This document shows, in pieces, positions 50,525 through 58,972 of a stretch of 64,000 nt of DNA. The notes below the pieces were generated by a model. That model made no database searches. It saw nothing but the letters and a program-made list of their open reading frames with translations, and was not told the origin of the DNA. Origin of the DNA: JBNKHG01 sp050290225 (GTDB lineage: Bacteria > Pseudomonadota > Gammaproteobacteria > Pseudomonadales > Cellvibrionaceae); NCBI GenBank assembly GCA_050290225.1, contig JBNKHG010000057.1, forward strand, positions 1 to 64,000. The letters run 5' to 3'. How positions within the stretch are numbered: the stretch's first letter is position 1; each line of letters begins with the position of its first letter. The translations under genes were made by a program, and so were the position numbers.

Positions 50525-51967
50525 ATGGCACTACATACCGTTGAAAAAATTGGTGGCACGTCCATGAGCGATTATGCCGCCGTACGAGACAATATTGTCC
50601 TTAAGTCTCATCAGGCTGACTCCCTGAATCAGCGAATTTTGGTGGTTTCGGCCTACGGTGGTATTACCAACCGTCTGCTGGAGCACAAAAAAAACGGCCA
50701 GTCGGGTGTCTACGCACTTTATGCCAGCAGCGTTAACGATAACAGCTGGCAGACGGCGCTGGCTGATTTGAAAGCGGAAATTTTCACCATCAATGAGCGC
50801 TTGTTTGATGAGGCGCACCTGCTGGGGCAGGCCAACCAATTTATCGGGCAGCGGCTTGACGATGCCGAGCGATGCCTGAGTGATCTACAGCGACTTTGTC
50901 AGCACGGGCATTTTGCATTGGATTCGCACCTGGCTACAGTTCGGGAGATGTTGGCCAGTATTGGAGAGGCGCACAGCGCCTGGAATACAGCAATGCTGTT
51001 AAAGCGCGACGGTGTTAATGCGTGCTTTGTGGATTTGACCGGATGGCAATCCAGGGATCATGTTTCCTTGGATCAGCGCATTGAATCGACCTTCAAGGAT
51101 CTGGACCTGAATCATCAGTTGCCTGTTGTCACCGGCTACGCCCATAGTGATGACGGCCTGATGTCGACCTTTGATCGTGGTTACAGCGAGATGACCTTTA
51201 GTCGCATCGCTGTCCTGACCCAGGCGAAGGAAGTGATTATTCACAAGGAATTCCATTTGAGTAGTGCCGATCCGCGCATGGTCGGTGAGCAGAATGCAGT
51301 CCCCATTGGTCGAACCAATTATGATGTGGCGGACCAGTTGGCCAATCTGGGAATGGAGGCCATTCACCCCAAGGCGGCGAAGGGCTTGCGCCAATGCAAT
51401 ATCCCCCTGCGCGTGAAAAACACTTTTGAACCGGATCACACCGGCACATTGATAACAGGTGATTACGTTAGCGATACACCGCGGGTAGAGATTATTGCCG
51501 GTTGCAAGGGGGTTTATGCGCTGGAGCTGTTCGATCAGGATATAGCCGGCAATATCGGCCGCTATGACGAGAAAATTCTTGCTGTCCTGGAGCGGTTTAG
51601 AGCAAATATTGTTGCCAAGGATATTAACGCCAATACCATTACTCACTATTTGTCCACCAACTTGAAAACAATCAAACGGATTCGTCGTGCACTTGAAGAG
51701 TGTTTTCCGGAAGCGGATGTCAATCAGCGAAAAGTTGCCATTGTTTCCGCTGTTGGTAGTGACATGCAGATTTCCGGTATCCTGGCCAGGGCGGTAGCCG
51801 CGTTGGCCGATAGCGCGATCAGCGTGTTGGCCATCCATCAGTCCATGCGCCAGGTTGATATGCAGTTTGTGATTAACGAAGATGATTATCAGTTGGCGAT
51901 TAAAAGTTTACACCGTTGTCTCGTGGAAGTGCATGATCACGGGAGAGCGATATGTCTGGCCTCCTAG
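50525..51967 (+). CDS. ask: Aspartate kinase Ask_Ect
   Basis: 480 residues. Starts with VEKIGGTSMSDYAAVRDN, the kinase N-terminus of the specialised ectoine aspartokinases; FDRGYSEMTFSRIAVLTQAKEVIIHKE-type catalytic region and C-terminal ACT domains (about 320-475, ISGILARAVAALADSAISV). Phosphorylates aspartate to feed aspartate-semialdehyde to EctB, typically with relaxed feedback control. Ask_Ect is a normal companion of ectABCD. Its end overlaps the methyltransferase start by 16 bp. Confidence 0.93.
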   Translation: MALHTVEKIGGTSMSDYAAVRDNIVLKSHQADSLNQRILVVSAYGGITNRLLEHKKNGQSGVYALYASSVNDNSWQTALADLKAEIFTINERLFDEAHLLGQANQFIGQRLDDAERCLSDLQRLCQHGHFALDSHLATVREMLASIGEAHSAWNTAMLLKRDGVNACFVDLTGWQSRDHVSLDQRIESTFKDLDLNHQLPVVTGYAHSDDGLMSTFDRGYSEMTFSRIAVLTQAKEVIIHKEFHLSSADPRMVGEQNAVPIGRTNYDVADQLANLGMEAIHPKAAKGLRQCNIPLRVKNTFEPDHTGTLITGDYVSDTPRVEIIAGCKGVYALELFDQDIAGNIGRYDEKILAVLERFRANIVAKDINANTITHYLSTNLKTIKRIRRALEECFPEADVNQRKVAIVSAVGSDMQISGILARAVAALADSAISVLAIHQSMRQVDMQFVINEDDYQLAIKSLHRCLVEVHDHGRAICLAS

Positions 51968-52638
51968 GACATCCTGATGGCTCTCCAACAAATAGGGATA
52001 CTAACGGCGAGCTGACGCACTCGCTGCGAGGACCCGATAAGCAATTTCGCGCATTTGGCATGAAGGCCCTGAAGCCAAACCACCCGGAAGTGGTGAGTAT
52101 GCTGGATGCGGGTCATTGTCCCACACAGTTTGGATCACGAATTTGGCCGTCAAGCTATCTGTTGATCAGTTATTTATCGCATTTGACGTTGTCTGATGAT
52201 CTGCATGTGATGGAGTTGGGGTGTGGTTGGGGGTTGCCTGCTGCCTACGTTCGAAAACGGTTTGGTTCGAAAGTGACAGCGGCAGATAGCGATAAGCAGG
52301 TTTTTGCTTTCCAGCAATATATTAGCGAGATCAATAATGTCAACGTGATTGGCAAGCACTGTAGTTATGCCGATCTTTGCGGGCAGGACTTGGCAAGTGT
52401 TGATTTAATGATTGGAGCCGATATCTGCTATTCGTCGACGATAAGCAAAGACCTTGAGCAGTTGTTTGAACGCTTTGCCCTCCAGGGTGGAAAGGAAGTG
52501 ATATTGACCGATCGCGGTCGCGTACCTTTCACACGCTTGGTCGAGCGGTTAGCAAGCTGTTACGCCAATAGCTTAACCGATGTTGAATTGTCTCTGCCTA
52601 CCAGTGTTAAGGGCCATGTCTTCCATATAAGGATGTAA
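51952..52638 (+). CDS. SAM-dependent methyltransferase (Methyltransf_16-like)
   Basis: 228 residues; motif I is VMELGCGWGLPAAYV (86-100), preceded by FGSRIWPSSYLLISYL and followed by VTAADSDKQVFAFQQYISEINNVN and the acidic ADICYSSTISKD. This layout matches the lysine/histidine protein methyltransferase-like family rather than a small-molecule enzyme, but the substrate is not visible. Start overlaps ask by 16 bp and its end is 2 bp from the symporter gene, so it is a true operon member. I know of no such gene among the usual ectoine genes; a modified ectoine-related product or a modified operon protein are alternatives. Confidence 0.75.
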   Translation: MSGLLGHPDGSPTNRDTNGELTHSLRGPDKQFRAFGMKALKPNHPEVVSMLDAGHCPTQFGSRIWPSSYLLISYLSHLTLSDDLHVMELGCGWGLPAAYVRKRFGSKVTAADSDKQVFAFQQYISEINNVNVIGKHCSYADLCGQDLASVDLMIGADICYSSTISKDLEQLFERFALQGGKEVILTDRGRVPFTRLVERLASCYANSLTDVELSLPTSVKGHVFHIRM

Positions 52639-52640
52639 AG

Positions 52641-54068
52641 ATGATCATTTCCTTTGTTGGTTTTTTGCTGGCGTTTACCCTGATTGGCTTATCGTCCGCC
52701 TGGAAGAGTCGTGGCACCCGTCACGATTATTATATTGCCAGTGGCGCCATCAAGCCCTGGCTTGTGGGTCTATCAGCGGTTGCCACCAACAATAGCGGAT
52801 ACATGTTTATCGGGGTTATAGGCTATACCTATGTCACAGGGTTGGCATCGATTTGGCTTATGCTCGGTTGGATTGCCGGTGACTTTTTAGCGTCGACGTT
52901 TGTACATGCCCGACTGCGTGCGGCAACTTCAAACACCGACGAAGTCAGCTATGCGGGTGTGCTCAGCAATTGGTATGGCGTTAACAATGGCATGTTACAG
53001 CGCCTGATCGGCGTTATTTCACTCATTTTTCTGTTGGCCTATGCCAGTGCGCAATTGGTTGCCGGCAGTAAAGCCCTTCATGTCCTGTTTGGCTGGCCTG
53101 ATTGGGCGGGCGCTGTCATGGGAGCGGTACTCGTTACCCTTTACTGTTTTGCCGGTGGCATTCGTGCCTCGATCTGGACCGATGCGGCGCAGTCCATCGT
53201 CATGATATTCGCAATGGGGTTACTGCTGGTTGTTGCAATGGTAGCATTGGGCGGTGTTAATAGCGCCATTGCGCAGATGCAAGCGGTATCCGGATTTCTT
53301 GATTGGTTTCCCCGGGATCTGGCGCTGCCGGGCGTCGCCGGGGCAACGCTGTTCGCCATCAGTTGGATGTTTGCCGGGCTTTCTGTCATCGGTCAGCCAC
53401 ACGTTATGGTCCGGTTCATGACGCTCGATGACAACGATAAAATGCGTCGGGCGAGGTTTTGGTATTACGTCTGGTTTTTGGCGTTTTACGCTATGGCTAC
53501 CGGGGTGGGAATGCTTTCACGTATTTATCTGGTCGATACAGGAAGTTTCGATGCTGAACTTGCCCTGCCGACTATGGCGCAAGCGTTGCTGTCGCCGGTA
53601 TTGGTCGGTTTGATTCTGGCGGGTATCTTTGCCGCCACCATGTCGACTGCGGACTCCCTGGTATTGAGCTGTTCGGCAGCAATTACTCACGATTTATTGC
53701 CCCACAAAATCGAGCACACCGGGTTGCTCAAGCTGGCCACCGTGGTGATTACACTCGGCGCACTGGGCTTGGCGTTAATCAACAGCCAGAGTGTGTTCAA
53801 TCTTGTGATCATGGCCTGGTCGGGCCTGGCCAGTGCTTTTGCTCCCTTGCTTATTACGCTTTGCCTGGGACATCGACCCAGCCAGCGGTTGAGCATTTTT
53901 GTTGTCATTGTTGGCTTGGCTGTAGCGCTTTTGTGGCGATATCTGGGGTGGCATTCCGCCATTTATGAGGGCCTGCCCGGCATTCTGGCAGGATTGTTGT
54001 TGCTGCTGGTGTTTATGCCGCTTCAACGCACTGTCTCCAGCCGTCTGCCGCGTGCACGCGTGAATTAG
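52641..54068 (+). CDS. Sodium:solute symporter (SSS family)
   Basis: 475 residues with about 13 hydrophobic segments, LeuT-type SSS fold: NNSGYMFIGVIGYTYVTG near 50-67, FAGGIRASIWTDAAQS and AATMSTADSLVLSCSAAITHDLL with the family-typical ADS motif. Closest in look to PutP/proline-type symporters. Last gene of the ect operon, so it probably moves a compatible solute or its precursor (ectoine, proline, betaine or aspartate) with Na+. Starts 2 bp after the methyltransferase stop. Confidence 0.85.
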   Translation: MIISFVGFLLAFTLIGLSSAWKSRGTRHDYYIASGAIKPWLVGLSAVATNNSGYMFIGVIGYTYVTGLASIWLMLGWIAGDFLASTFVHARLRAATSNTDEVSYAGVLSNWYGVNNGMLQRLIGVISLIFLLAYASAQLVAGSKALHVLFGWPDWAGAVMGAVLVTLYCFAGGIRASIWTDAAQSIVMIFAMGLLLVVAMVALGGVNSAIAQMQAVSGFLDWFPRDLALPGVAGATLFAISWMFAGLSVIGQPHVMVRFMTLDDNDKMRRARFWYYVWFLAFYAMATGVGMLSRIYLVDTGSFDAELALPTMAQALLSPVLVGLILAGIFAATMSTADSLVLSCSAAITHDLLPHKIEHTGLLKLATVVITLGALGLALINSQSVFNLVIMAWSGLASAFAPLLITLCLGHRPSQRLSIFVVIVGLAVALLWRYLGWHSAIYEGLPGILAGLLLLLVFMPLQRTVSSRLPRARVN

Positions 54069-54243
54069 AATTCATAGCGGACGTTGATCGTCCTATTCAG
54101 ATTGCACGGATAGTTGTAGTGCCGGAAAAAGTGGTCGCTATGTCAACGGTGTTGAAAGAATAATTTCCAGGAGTATAGTCAATAACAAAGGAAGTGAACC
54201 TTGCATTTGGGCAATTTTACGACGCTGGATGAAGGAGGTACTT

Positions 54244-54702
54244 ATGGAATTTGTTACTGAGGGTAATGCAATTAATTGTATTAAAACGGTTTATGACCCT
54301 GAAACGGGTGAGTCTATGGAAACGGTAGTGGTTTCATTTGACGCGAATGTTGATAGGGTGCCTCCCCATGTGGCGGCCAGTTTGAACCCCGAGGAGATCA
54401 AACAACTGGATTTGTGGATCGAGGAAAGGGCGAAACTCCAATCCACGTTGGAGACCAGGCCAGTTGAAAAAACGGTGTTGGAGGCTTTGCCGGCCGTGCT
54501 TGAGGAAGCGTTGCACGCGCTGGATGATATCGATGAACTGGATATCGAGGTCTTCAAGGATATCAAACGAACACTGCTAAAACTCGACGAGGCCATTAAC
54601 AGTTTTCAGCCGTTGTCTGAAGAAGAGACGGTGGTAATCCGGCAATTGCAAAGCTCTGAAGTCTTGAAGGAGCAGTTGGATACGATCAAGAAAAAACTGT
54701 GA
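54244..54702 (+). CDS. Hypothetical acidic helical protein
   Basis: 152 residues from ATG 54244 with GGAGG upstream; the frame opens at 54229. Acidic, with a predicted beta-rich start (TVYDPETGESMETVVVSF) and long helical C-terminal half rich in E, D, K and L (about 55-150), possibly coiled coil. No signal peptide or membrane segment. It lies 175 bp after the symporter on the same strand, so it may belong to the operon or be separate. No known family recognised. Confidence 0.6.
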   Translation: MEFVTEGNAINCIKTVYDPETGESMETVVVSFDANVDRVPPHVAASLNPEEIKQLDLWIEERAKLQSTLETRPVEKTVLEALPAVLEEALHALDDIDELDIEVFKDIKRTLLKLDEAINSFQPLSEEETVVIRQLQSSEVLKEQLDTIKKKL

Positions 54703-54780
54703 GCTGTAACCTAAACCGTTGTTTCAGGATGGCACTAACCGGGTGCGAGGAGCGGACCGTTTTCTTTTTGGCTCAGCACT

Positions 54781-54884
54781 TCGAATTTTACATCCAACCG
54801 ATTCCAAGGTGCGAGCGCCCTACCATCGCACATCGAGATTTACATCCTGACAACTCCAAGGCCAGAGCACCCTACTATGGAACT
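54781..54884 (+). repeat. 52-bp tandem repeat, two copies plus a degenerate third start
   Basis: Units 54781-54832 and 54833-54884 match over most positions: both begin TCGA.. TTTACATCC, continue with CTCCAAGG-like and GAGC.CCCTAC segments, and have the same length. A third TCGAA begins exactly 52 bp later at 54885 but then diverges. No ORF uses the period (52 is not a multiple of 3). Confidence 0.7.
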
Positions 54885-54950
54885 TCGAACTATAAGCCAA
54901 GTGGTAATTTTCAAGGGGGTAGGGCAGCGACACAGTTTAATCCGGAGTTC

Positions 54951-55081
54951 TGAGCCGAGGGAGACAGGGGTGTTGTAAGCAGCGCACAGGATGTGCCCGA
55001 CAAGCCCTTCAGACAGGGTGGTCCGGCACTCCGGCGTCTGCAGGGCGGCGTCAATACCCCTGTGTCCCCTCGGCGGTCTCA
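54951..55081 (+). ncRNA. Candidate structured RNA or inverted-repeat element
   Basis: A 17-18-bp near-perfect long-range stem joins CCGAGGGAGACAGGGGT (54955-54971) to ACCCCTGTGTCCCCTCGG (55056-55073), extended by TGAG (54951-54954) with CTCA (55078-55081). Inside are three local hairpins: GCACA-GGA-TGTGC (54984-54996), CCC-TTCAGACA-GGG (about 55105-55117 minus 100, i.e. 55005-55017) and CCGG-CACT-CCGG (55023-55034). Together they draw a multibranch junction. It lies in a 692-bp gene-free stretch. A small mobile inverted-repeat element is the alternative. Confidence 0.4.
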
Positions 55082-55394
55082 TTGTTAAAAACCAAACCGA
55101 GAATAGAAAACCCATACACGCAAGTTATAAATTTGTCAGCAAAGGGTACAGATTTTTGAGTAGCAGTTGTAGGATAAACTAGAGTCCCGATATCGAGAAC
55201 AGCTGGATCAAATCCAAGCTTTTACACATAAACACCGTTAACACCAAGCGCTGTTACAGATTATCGCTGTGCCAGCGGCACATGCTCAGGTTCGTGGTCG
55301 GGTGTAATAGCATGTTTCTTAACGTCACCAATTCCATTTTCCGATTATAATTACCACAGTCTAGCCGGCAATCAAGCTTACGGAACTTAAAGTC

Positions 55395-56468
55395 ATGCCC
55401 ACAAAATACGCCCTTGGTGATCTCGAAATTTTTGCCACTACCCTGTTTGAGCGCGCCGGATTGAGTCAAGCACGAGCTTCAGTGATGGCAGAGGTGTTTA
55501 TCGAGGCCGATCTCATGGGTTTTAGCACCCACGGTATGAATCGCGTTCCGAGCAATCTGGATTGGCTTCTCTCCGGACAAACTCGCCGGGAAGGCGAACC
55601 GAGCGTGCTGATGGATCGCGGCAATACTTTCAACTGGGACGCAGCCTTTCTGCCTGGTCCATGGGTGGTGACGCAAGCCGTGGAGACCGCTTTGAAACGT
55701 TTGCCAAACCGGGGTGTGGTGGCCGCGACGATTCGTCGTAGCCAGCATATCGCCTGCCTGGCTGCGTATTGCCCACGGATTGTGGAGGCCGGGTATATCG
55801 CTTTGCTCAGTTGTTCCACGCCCGCGGAAAACACAGTCTGTGCCCACGGTGGCATCGACCCGGTATTCTCCGCCAATCCCATCGCTTTTGCTGCACCTGC
55901 GGACGACTTCCCGTTGCTGTTCGATATCAGCATGTCGATTACCGCAGGTGGCTATGTGGCTCGCGCGCATCGAGAGGGAACCTCCTTGCACGAGCCCTGC
56001 CTCAAAGACAATCAGGGGAATATCAGTGATCGGCCCTCTGCATTTTTCAGTAGCCCTCCCGGCAGTATCCTGCCCATTGGTGGAATCACTCACGGATACA
56101 AAGGCTACGCCTTGAGTATTGCGACAGAAGTCTTGAGTATGGCGCTGGGCGGCTACGGACGTGCCGATACGCAGTCACACAGCGATGGCGAGGCCAATTC
56201 TGTGTTCCTGCAACTCATCGACCCGGGCGCTTTCGGTTCGCCTTCACAATTCAAACGGGAGCTGGCAGCCTTGCGCAATCTTTGCGAAGAGAGTCGCACG
56301 CCCCCGAATAAGCCCTCTGTGAGGTTTCCCGGCCGCCGGGCGTGGGAGAGGCGCAGCCATCAGCGGCAACATGGGGTGGAACTCTATTCCAGCATCATGG
56401 CTGATATCGAACCCTGGGCAGAGCGGTTGGGCGTGGCGTTGCCCCGCCCGCTTTCTGGTGACGGTTGA
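55395..56468 (+). CDS. Ldh2-family malate/L-lactate-type dehydrogenase
   Basis: 357 residues of the Ldh2/YlbC/ComC family: the catalytic histidine in FSTHGMNRVP, HIACLAAYCPRIVEAGYI, FSANPIAFAAP, LFDISMS and HGYKGYALSIATEVLSMALGG are all family landmarks. These enzymes reduce or oxidise 2-keto/2-hydroxy acids or imines (malate, sulfolactate, ureidoglycolate, delta-1-piperideine-2-carboxylate) with NAD(P). On the plus strand, convergent with the PLP dehydratase. Substrate unknown; a keto acid produced by the dehydratase module is a reasonable guess. Confidence 0.85.
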   Translation: MPTKYALGDLEIFATTLFERAGLSQARASVMAEVFIEADLMGFSTHGMNRVPSNLDWLLSGQTRREGEPSVLMDRGNTFNWDAAFLPGPWVVTQAVETALKRLPNRGVVAATIRRSQHIACLAAYCPRIVEAGYIALLSCSTPAENTVCAHGGIDPVFSANPIAFAAPADDFPLLFDISMSITAGGYVARAHREGTSLHEPCLKDNQGNISDRPSAFFSSPPGSILPIGGITHGYKGYALSIATEVLSMALGGYGRADTQSHSDGEANSVFLQLIDPGAFGSPSQFKRELAALRNLCEESRTPPNKPSVRFPGRRAWERRSHQRQHGVELYSSIMADIEPWAERLGVALPRPLSGDG

Positions 56469-56483
56469 GAAGGGGGCGGACTT

Positions 56484-57476
56484 TTAAGTCGAGTCATGCC
56501 ATGACGTGAGGATTGCTGCCAGCTCGGCAATATCGATATTGCCTCCGGTCAACACCAGGGCAGTGGGCTTGTGACTGTCGATCGGTACTCTACCTTCCAG
56601 CAGTGCTGCCAATCCTACGGCTGCCCCGGTTTCCACCACCATCCGTGCCTCTGTCAATAACCGCACCGCTGCTTCGATAATGGATGCATCTTCTACGGTG
56701 ACCAGTTTATCCACCACTTGACGGCTGGCGGCAAAAGTAAAATTTCCCACCACTGCCGGGCCCAGGCTCACGGCAATAGTGTCGATGTGAGACAGGCTGG
56801 CATTGACATCGTTGTGATCCCAGGCATTGCGCAGAGTTGCCGCCCCCGTCGGTTCGACACCGATGAGTTCGATATCCGGCCGCTGTGCTTTCAGGGCAAT
56901 ACCCATTCCGGAAATCAATCCGCCCCCACCGACGGGGACGATAACCCGTTGCAGGTCCGGCGCCTGTGCTAACAGCTCCAGCGCGACCGTTCCCTGACCC
57001 GCCATGATACGAGGATCGTTATAGGGGTGAACCAGCGTCAACTTCTGTTTCTCCCCGAGTAAATGACAATGGGCTACGGCTTCCTGAATGGTGCCGTGGA
57101 CTATAACCCGGGCGCCGAACCGCCTGGTATTTTGGATTTTCAGTTCACTTGAGCCTTCGGGCATCACCACGGTTACTGGTACCTTGAGCTGGCGCGCGGC
57201 CCATGCGAGCGCCAACGCATGGTTGCCCGCTGAGACCGTAATCAGTCCATTGGCCAGTTCCGCATCAGTAGCGGTGCGGAGCCAATTCAGGGCACCGCGC
57301 ACCTTGAATGAGCCAGTGTGTTGCAGGTTTTCCGCCTTAAGCCAAAGGGGCTGATCCAGTCCGGCAGACAGATCCGGGGCGAACACCGAAGGTGTCAACA
57401 CAATCTGACCCTGAATACGTTGCGCCGCCTGCATGATGCTGCTTACGGTGGGCAAGCGCTCATCGGACATGGACAT
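56484..57476 (-). CDS. PLP-dependent serine/threonine dehydratase-like enzyme (EutB-like)
   Basis: 330 residues from ATG 57476 (MSMSDERL), inside the 3' end of the M24 gene, 17-bp overlap. Fold-type II PLP enzyme: lysine in NLQHTGSFKVRGALNWL, the AGNHALALAWAA motif and the phosphate loop VPVGGGGLISGMG. It removes water and ammonia from serine/threonine-type substrates. In hydroxyectoine utilisation clusters a closely related protein, EutB, pairs with an M24 hydrolase, as here. But eutC, eutE and a doeB-like gene are absent, so general threonine or 3-hydroxyaspartate dehydratase activity is equally possible. Confidence 0.85.
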   Translation of the reverse strand: MSMSDERLPTVSSIMQAAQRIQGQIVLTPSVFAPDLSAGLDQPLWLKAENLQHTGSFKVRGALNWLRTATDAELANGLITVSAGNHALALAWAARQLKVPVTVVMPEGSSELKIQNTRRFGARVIVHGTIQEAVAHCHLLGEKQKLTLVHPYNDPRIMAGQGTVALELLAQAPDLQRVIVPVGGGGLISGMGIALKAQRPDIELIGVEPTGAATLRNAWDHNDVNASLSHIDTIAVSLGPAVVGNFTFAASRQVVDKLVTVEDASIIEAAVRLLTEARMVVETGAAVGLAALLEGRVPIDSHKPTALVLTGGNIDIAELAAILTSWHDST

Positions 57477-58719
57477 CTCTGCTTGCTTTGGTGAGGAATT
57501 CACAGCCGTCACCGCTGACGACAATCGTGTCTGACAGGAACGCATCACCGACACCACAGCGCAGCAGCCAACTCATCAGGTGAAATACCATTCCCTCGCG
57601 TAGCACCATATCCGAATCGCGACGCAGGCCCACGGGCACTCCACTACCGGACCAGCTTGGTGGATAGCCGATTCCGACAGAGTAACCACAATGGTGGCGG
57701 CGGTAGTGGGATAAATCGTGCTTGTTCAGGACCTGTTGCCATTGCTCGTAAACATCGCCGGCGGGGACGCCGGGCTTGATGGTTTCTGCTGCCGCGAACA
57801 GCGCCTGTTGACAGATATCATTAATGTACTCGGCTTTCCTGGGGGCTCTGCCGATATACACCAGGCGTCCCACGGGGGCGTGATACCGGCGTACGCAGCC
57901 GGCCATCTCCAAAAACAACAAATCGTTGTCTTCCAGGATATGGCTCGACCAGGTGCCGTGTTCGTGTTCGAGCTCTCCCGCAGAACGAACCAGGGGAACG
58001 AATCCCGGGTAGGTACCGCCGCGTCGAAACATGGCGTCGTAGATGGCGGCCATGATCTCCTGTTCATTGATATCGCTTCCCGCTGCTGCGACGGCCGACA
58101 GCATCATTGAATCCGATATGGCGGCGGCTTGTCGGGTCAGCGCCAGTTCGGCCTCCGACTGCACCAGTCGCACATTGTCGATCAGGTTACCCAAATCGTT
58201 CCATTCCGCGGCGGACGTTTGCTCCATGATGCAGTCGGCGACGGCATAAGGCAGAAAAGTACTGTTCATATCGAGCGCTAGAATGCCTTCGGCGACGCCC
58301 AGGTCGTGGAGTGTTTCCACGGTTTTCTCGACGGCAGCCGTCGGTGAAATGGCGGGGCGCCTGCGAAGATCGCGCGTCGTTTGTCCACCGATTATCTCCA
58401 GGGTTTGTTCTAGGGGATTGGTTTCATTTTGAGATTTAGGCAGTATATTTCCATCGGAATAGCCTACGTGAATGACATCCGGTACCTGGTCGCGAACGGT
58501 GCTTTTCTCCATGGCGCGCGTTATAAGTGCCGGTCGTCCTTTCAGTGGAAACACTAGCAGTTGATAAGCGAAATAACCCATATGATCCAGACCCGTCAGG
58601 TAATAAATGTTTTCGGGGCTGGTAATCAGGCAGGCATCCAGCCCCTGACGGGACATCGCTTCCCGGACCAACTTACGGCGACGCATGTATTCTGTATCGT
58701 TAAAATAACGATTGCTCAT
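57460..58719 (-). CDS. M24-family creatinase/Xaa-Pro-like hydrolase (possible EutD/DoeA relative)
   Basis: 419 residues from ATG 58719 with AGGAAAAG upstream; a longer frame to 58770 has no ribosome site. N-terminal creatinase domain (about 5-165, YYLTGLDHMGYFAYQ) and C-terminal pita-bread domain. The metal-binding aspartates of true peptidases are replaced (LFLEMAGCVRRYHAP), as in creatinase-like non-peptidases; GYSVGIGYPPSW and VLREGMVFHLMSWLL are recognisable. DoeA/EutD ectoine hydrolases share this GYPIGLSYPPDW-like segment, which makes opening of a cyclic amidine or amide plausible. Substrate unproven. Confidence 0.78.
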   Translation of the reverse strand: MSNRYFNDTEYMRRRKLVREAMSRQGLDACLITSPENIYYLTGLDHMGYFAYQLLVFPLKGRPALITRAMEKSTVRDQVPDVIHVGYSDGNILPKSQNETNPLEQTLEIIGGQTTRDLRRRPAISPTAAVEKTVETLHDLGVAEGILALDMNSTFLPYAVADCIMEQTSAAEWNDLGNLIDNVRLVQSEAELALTRQAAAISDSMMLSAVAAAGSDINEQEIMAAIYDAMFRRGGTYPGFVPLVRSAGELEHEHGTWSSHILEDNDLLFLEMAGCVRRYHAPVGRLVYIGRAPRKAEYINDICQQALFAAAETIKPGVPAGDVYEQWQQVLNKHDLSHYRRHHCGYSVGIGYPPSWSGSGVPVGLRRDSDMVLREGMVFHLMSWLLRCGVGDAFLSDTIVVSGDGCEFLTKASRDVHVR

Positions 58720-58972
58720 TGCGCTTTTCCTGTTCGCTGTGGTTAAGCATTCTCCTATGTTTATTGGCACAGGCGATGGGTTATAGCAAGCTCGTCGAGG
58801 TGATTAAAATGATTCGTTCTAACGGGCTGTCTTTTTAAAATTCAAATATTCCGTTGTTATTCTTTCATGATCGCGAAGTTGATTCTCTATACTGTTATCA
58901 ACTGCATTCAGCAGGACCGGAGGAGGTGACGGGGCCCGACGCTGTAAAAAGGTGAAAACAGGTGCAAAAGTG

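Larger units (their letters stand above)
54703..55394. other. 692-bp intergenic region
   Basis: No convincing gene between the acidic protein and the Ldh2-type gene. It holds the 52-bp tandem repeat (54781-54884) and the inverted-repeat structure (54951-55081) described separately. From 55085 to 55394 the sequence is AT-rich and without recognised features beyond a likely promoter for the next gene. Confidence 0.6.

Noticed and set aside
54951..55081. Full integron attC site in the inverted-repeat region
   Set aside because: No R-box pair (RYYYAAC ... GTTRRRY) at the ends and no cassette ORF in front of it.
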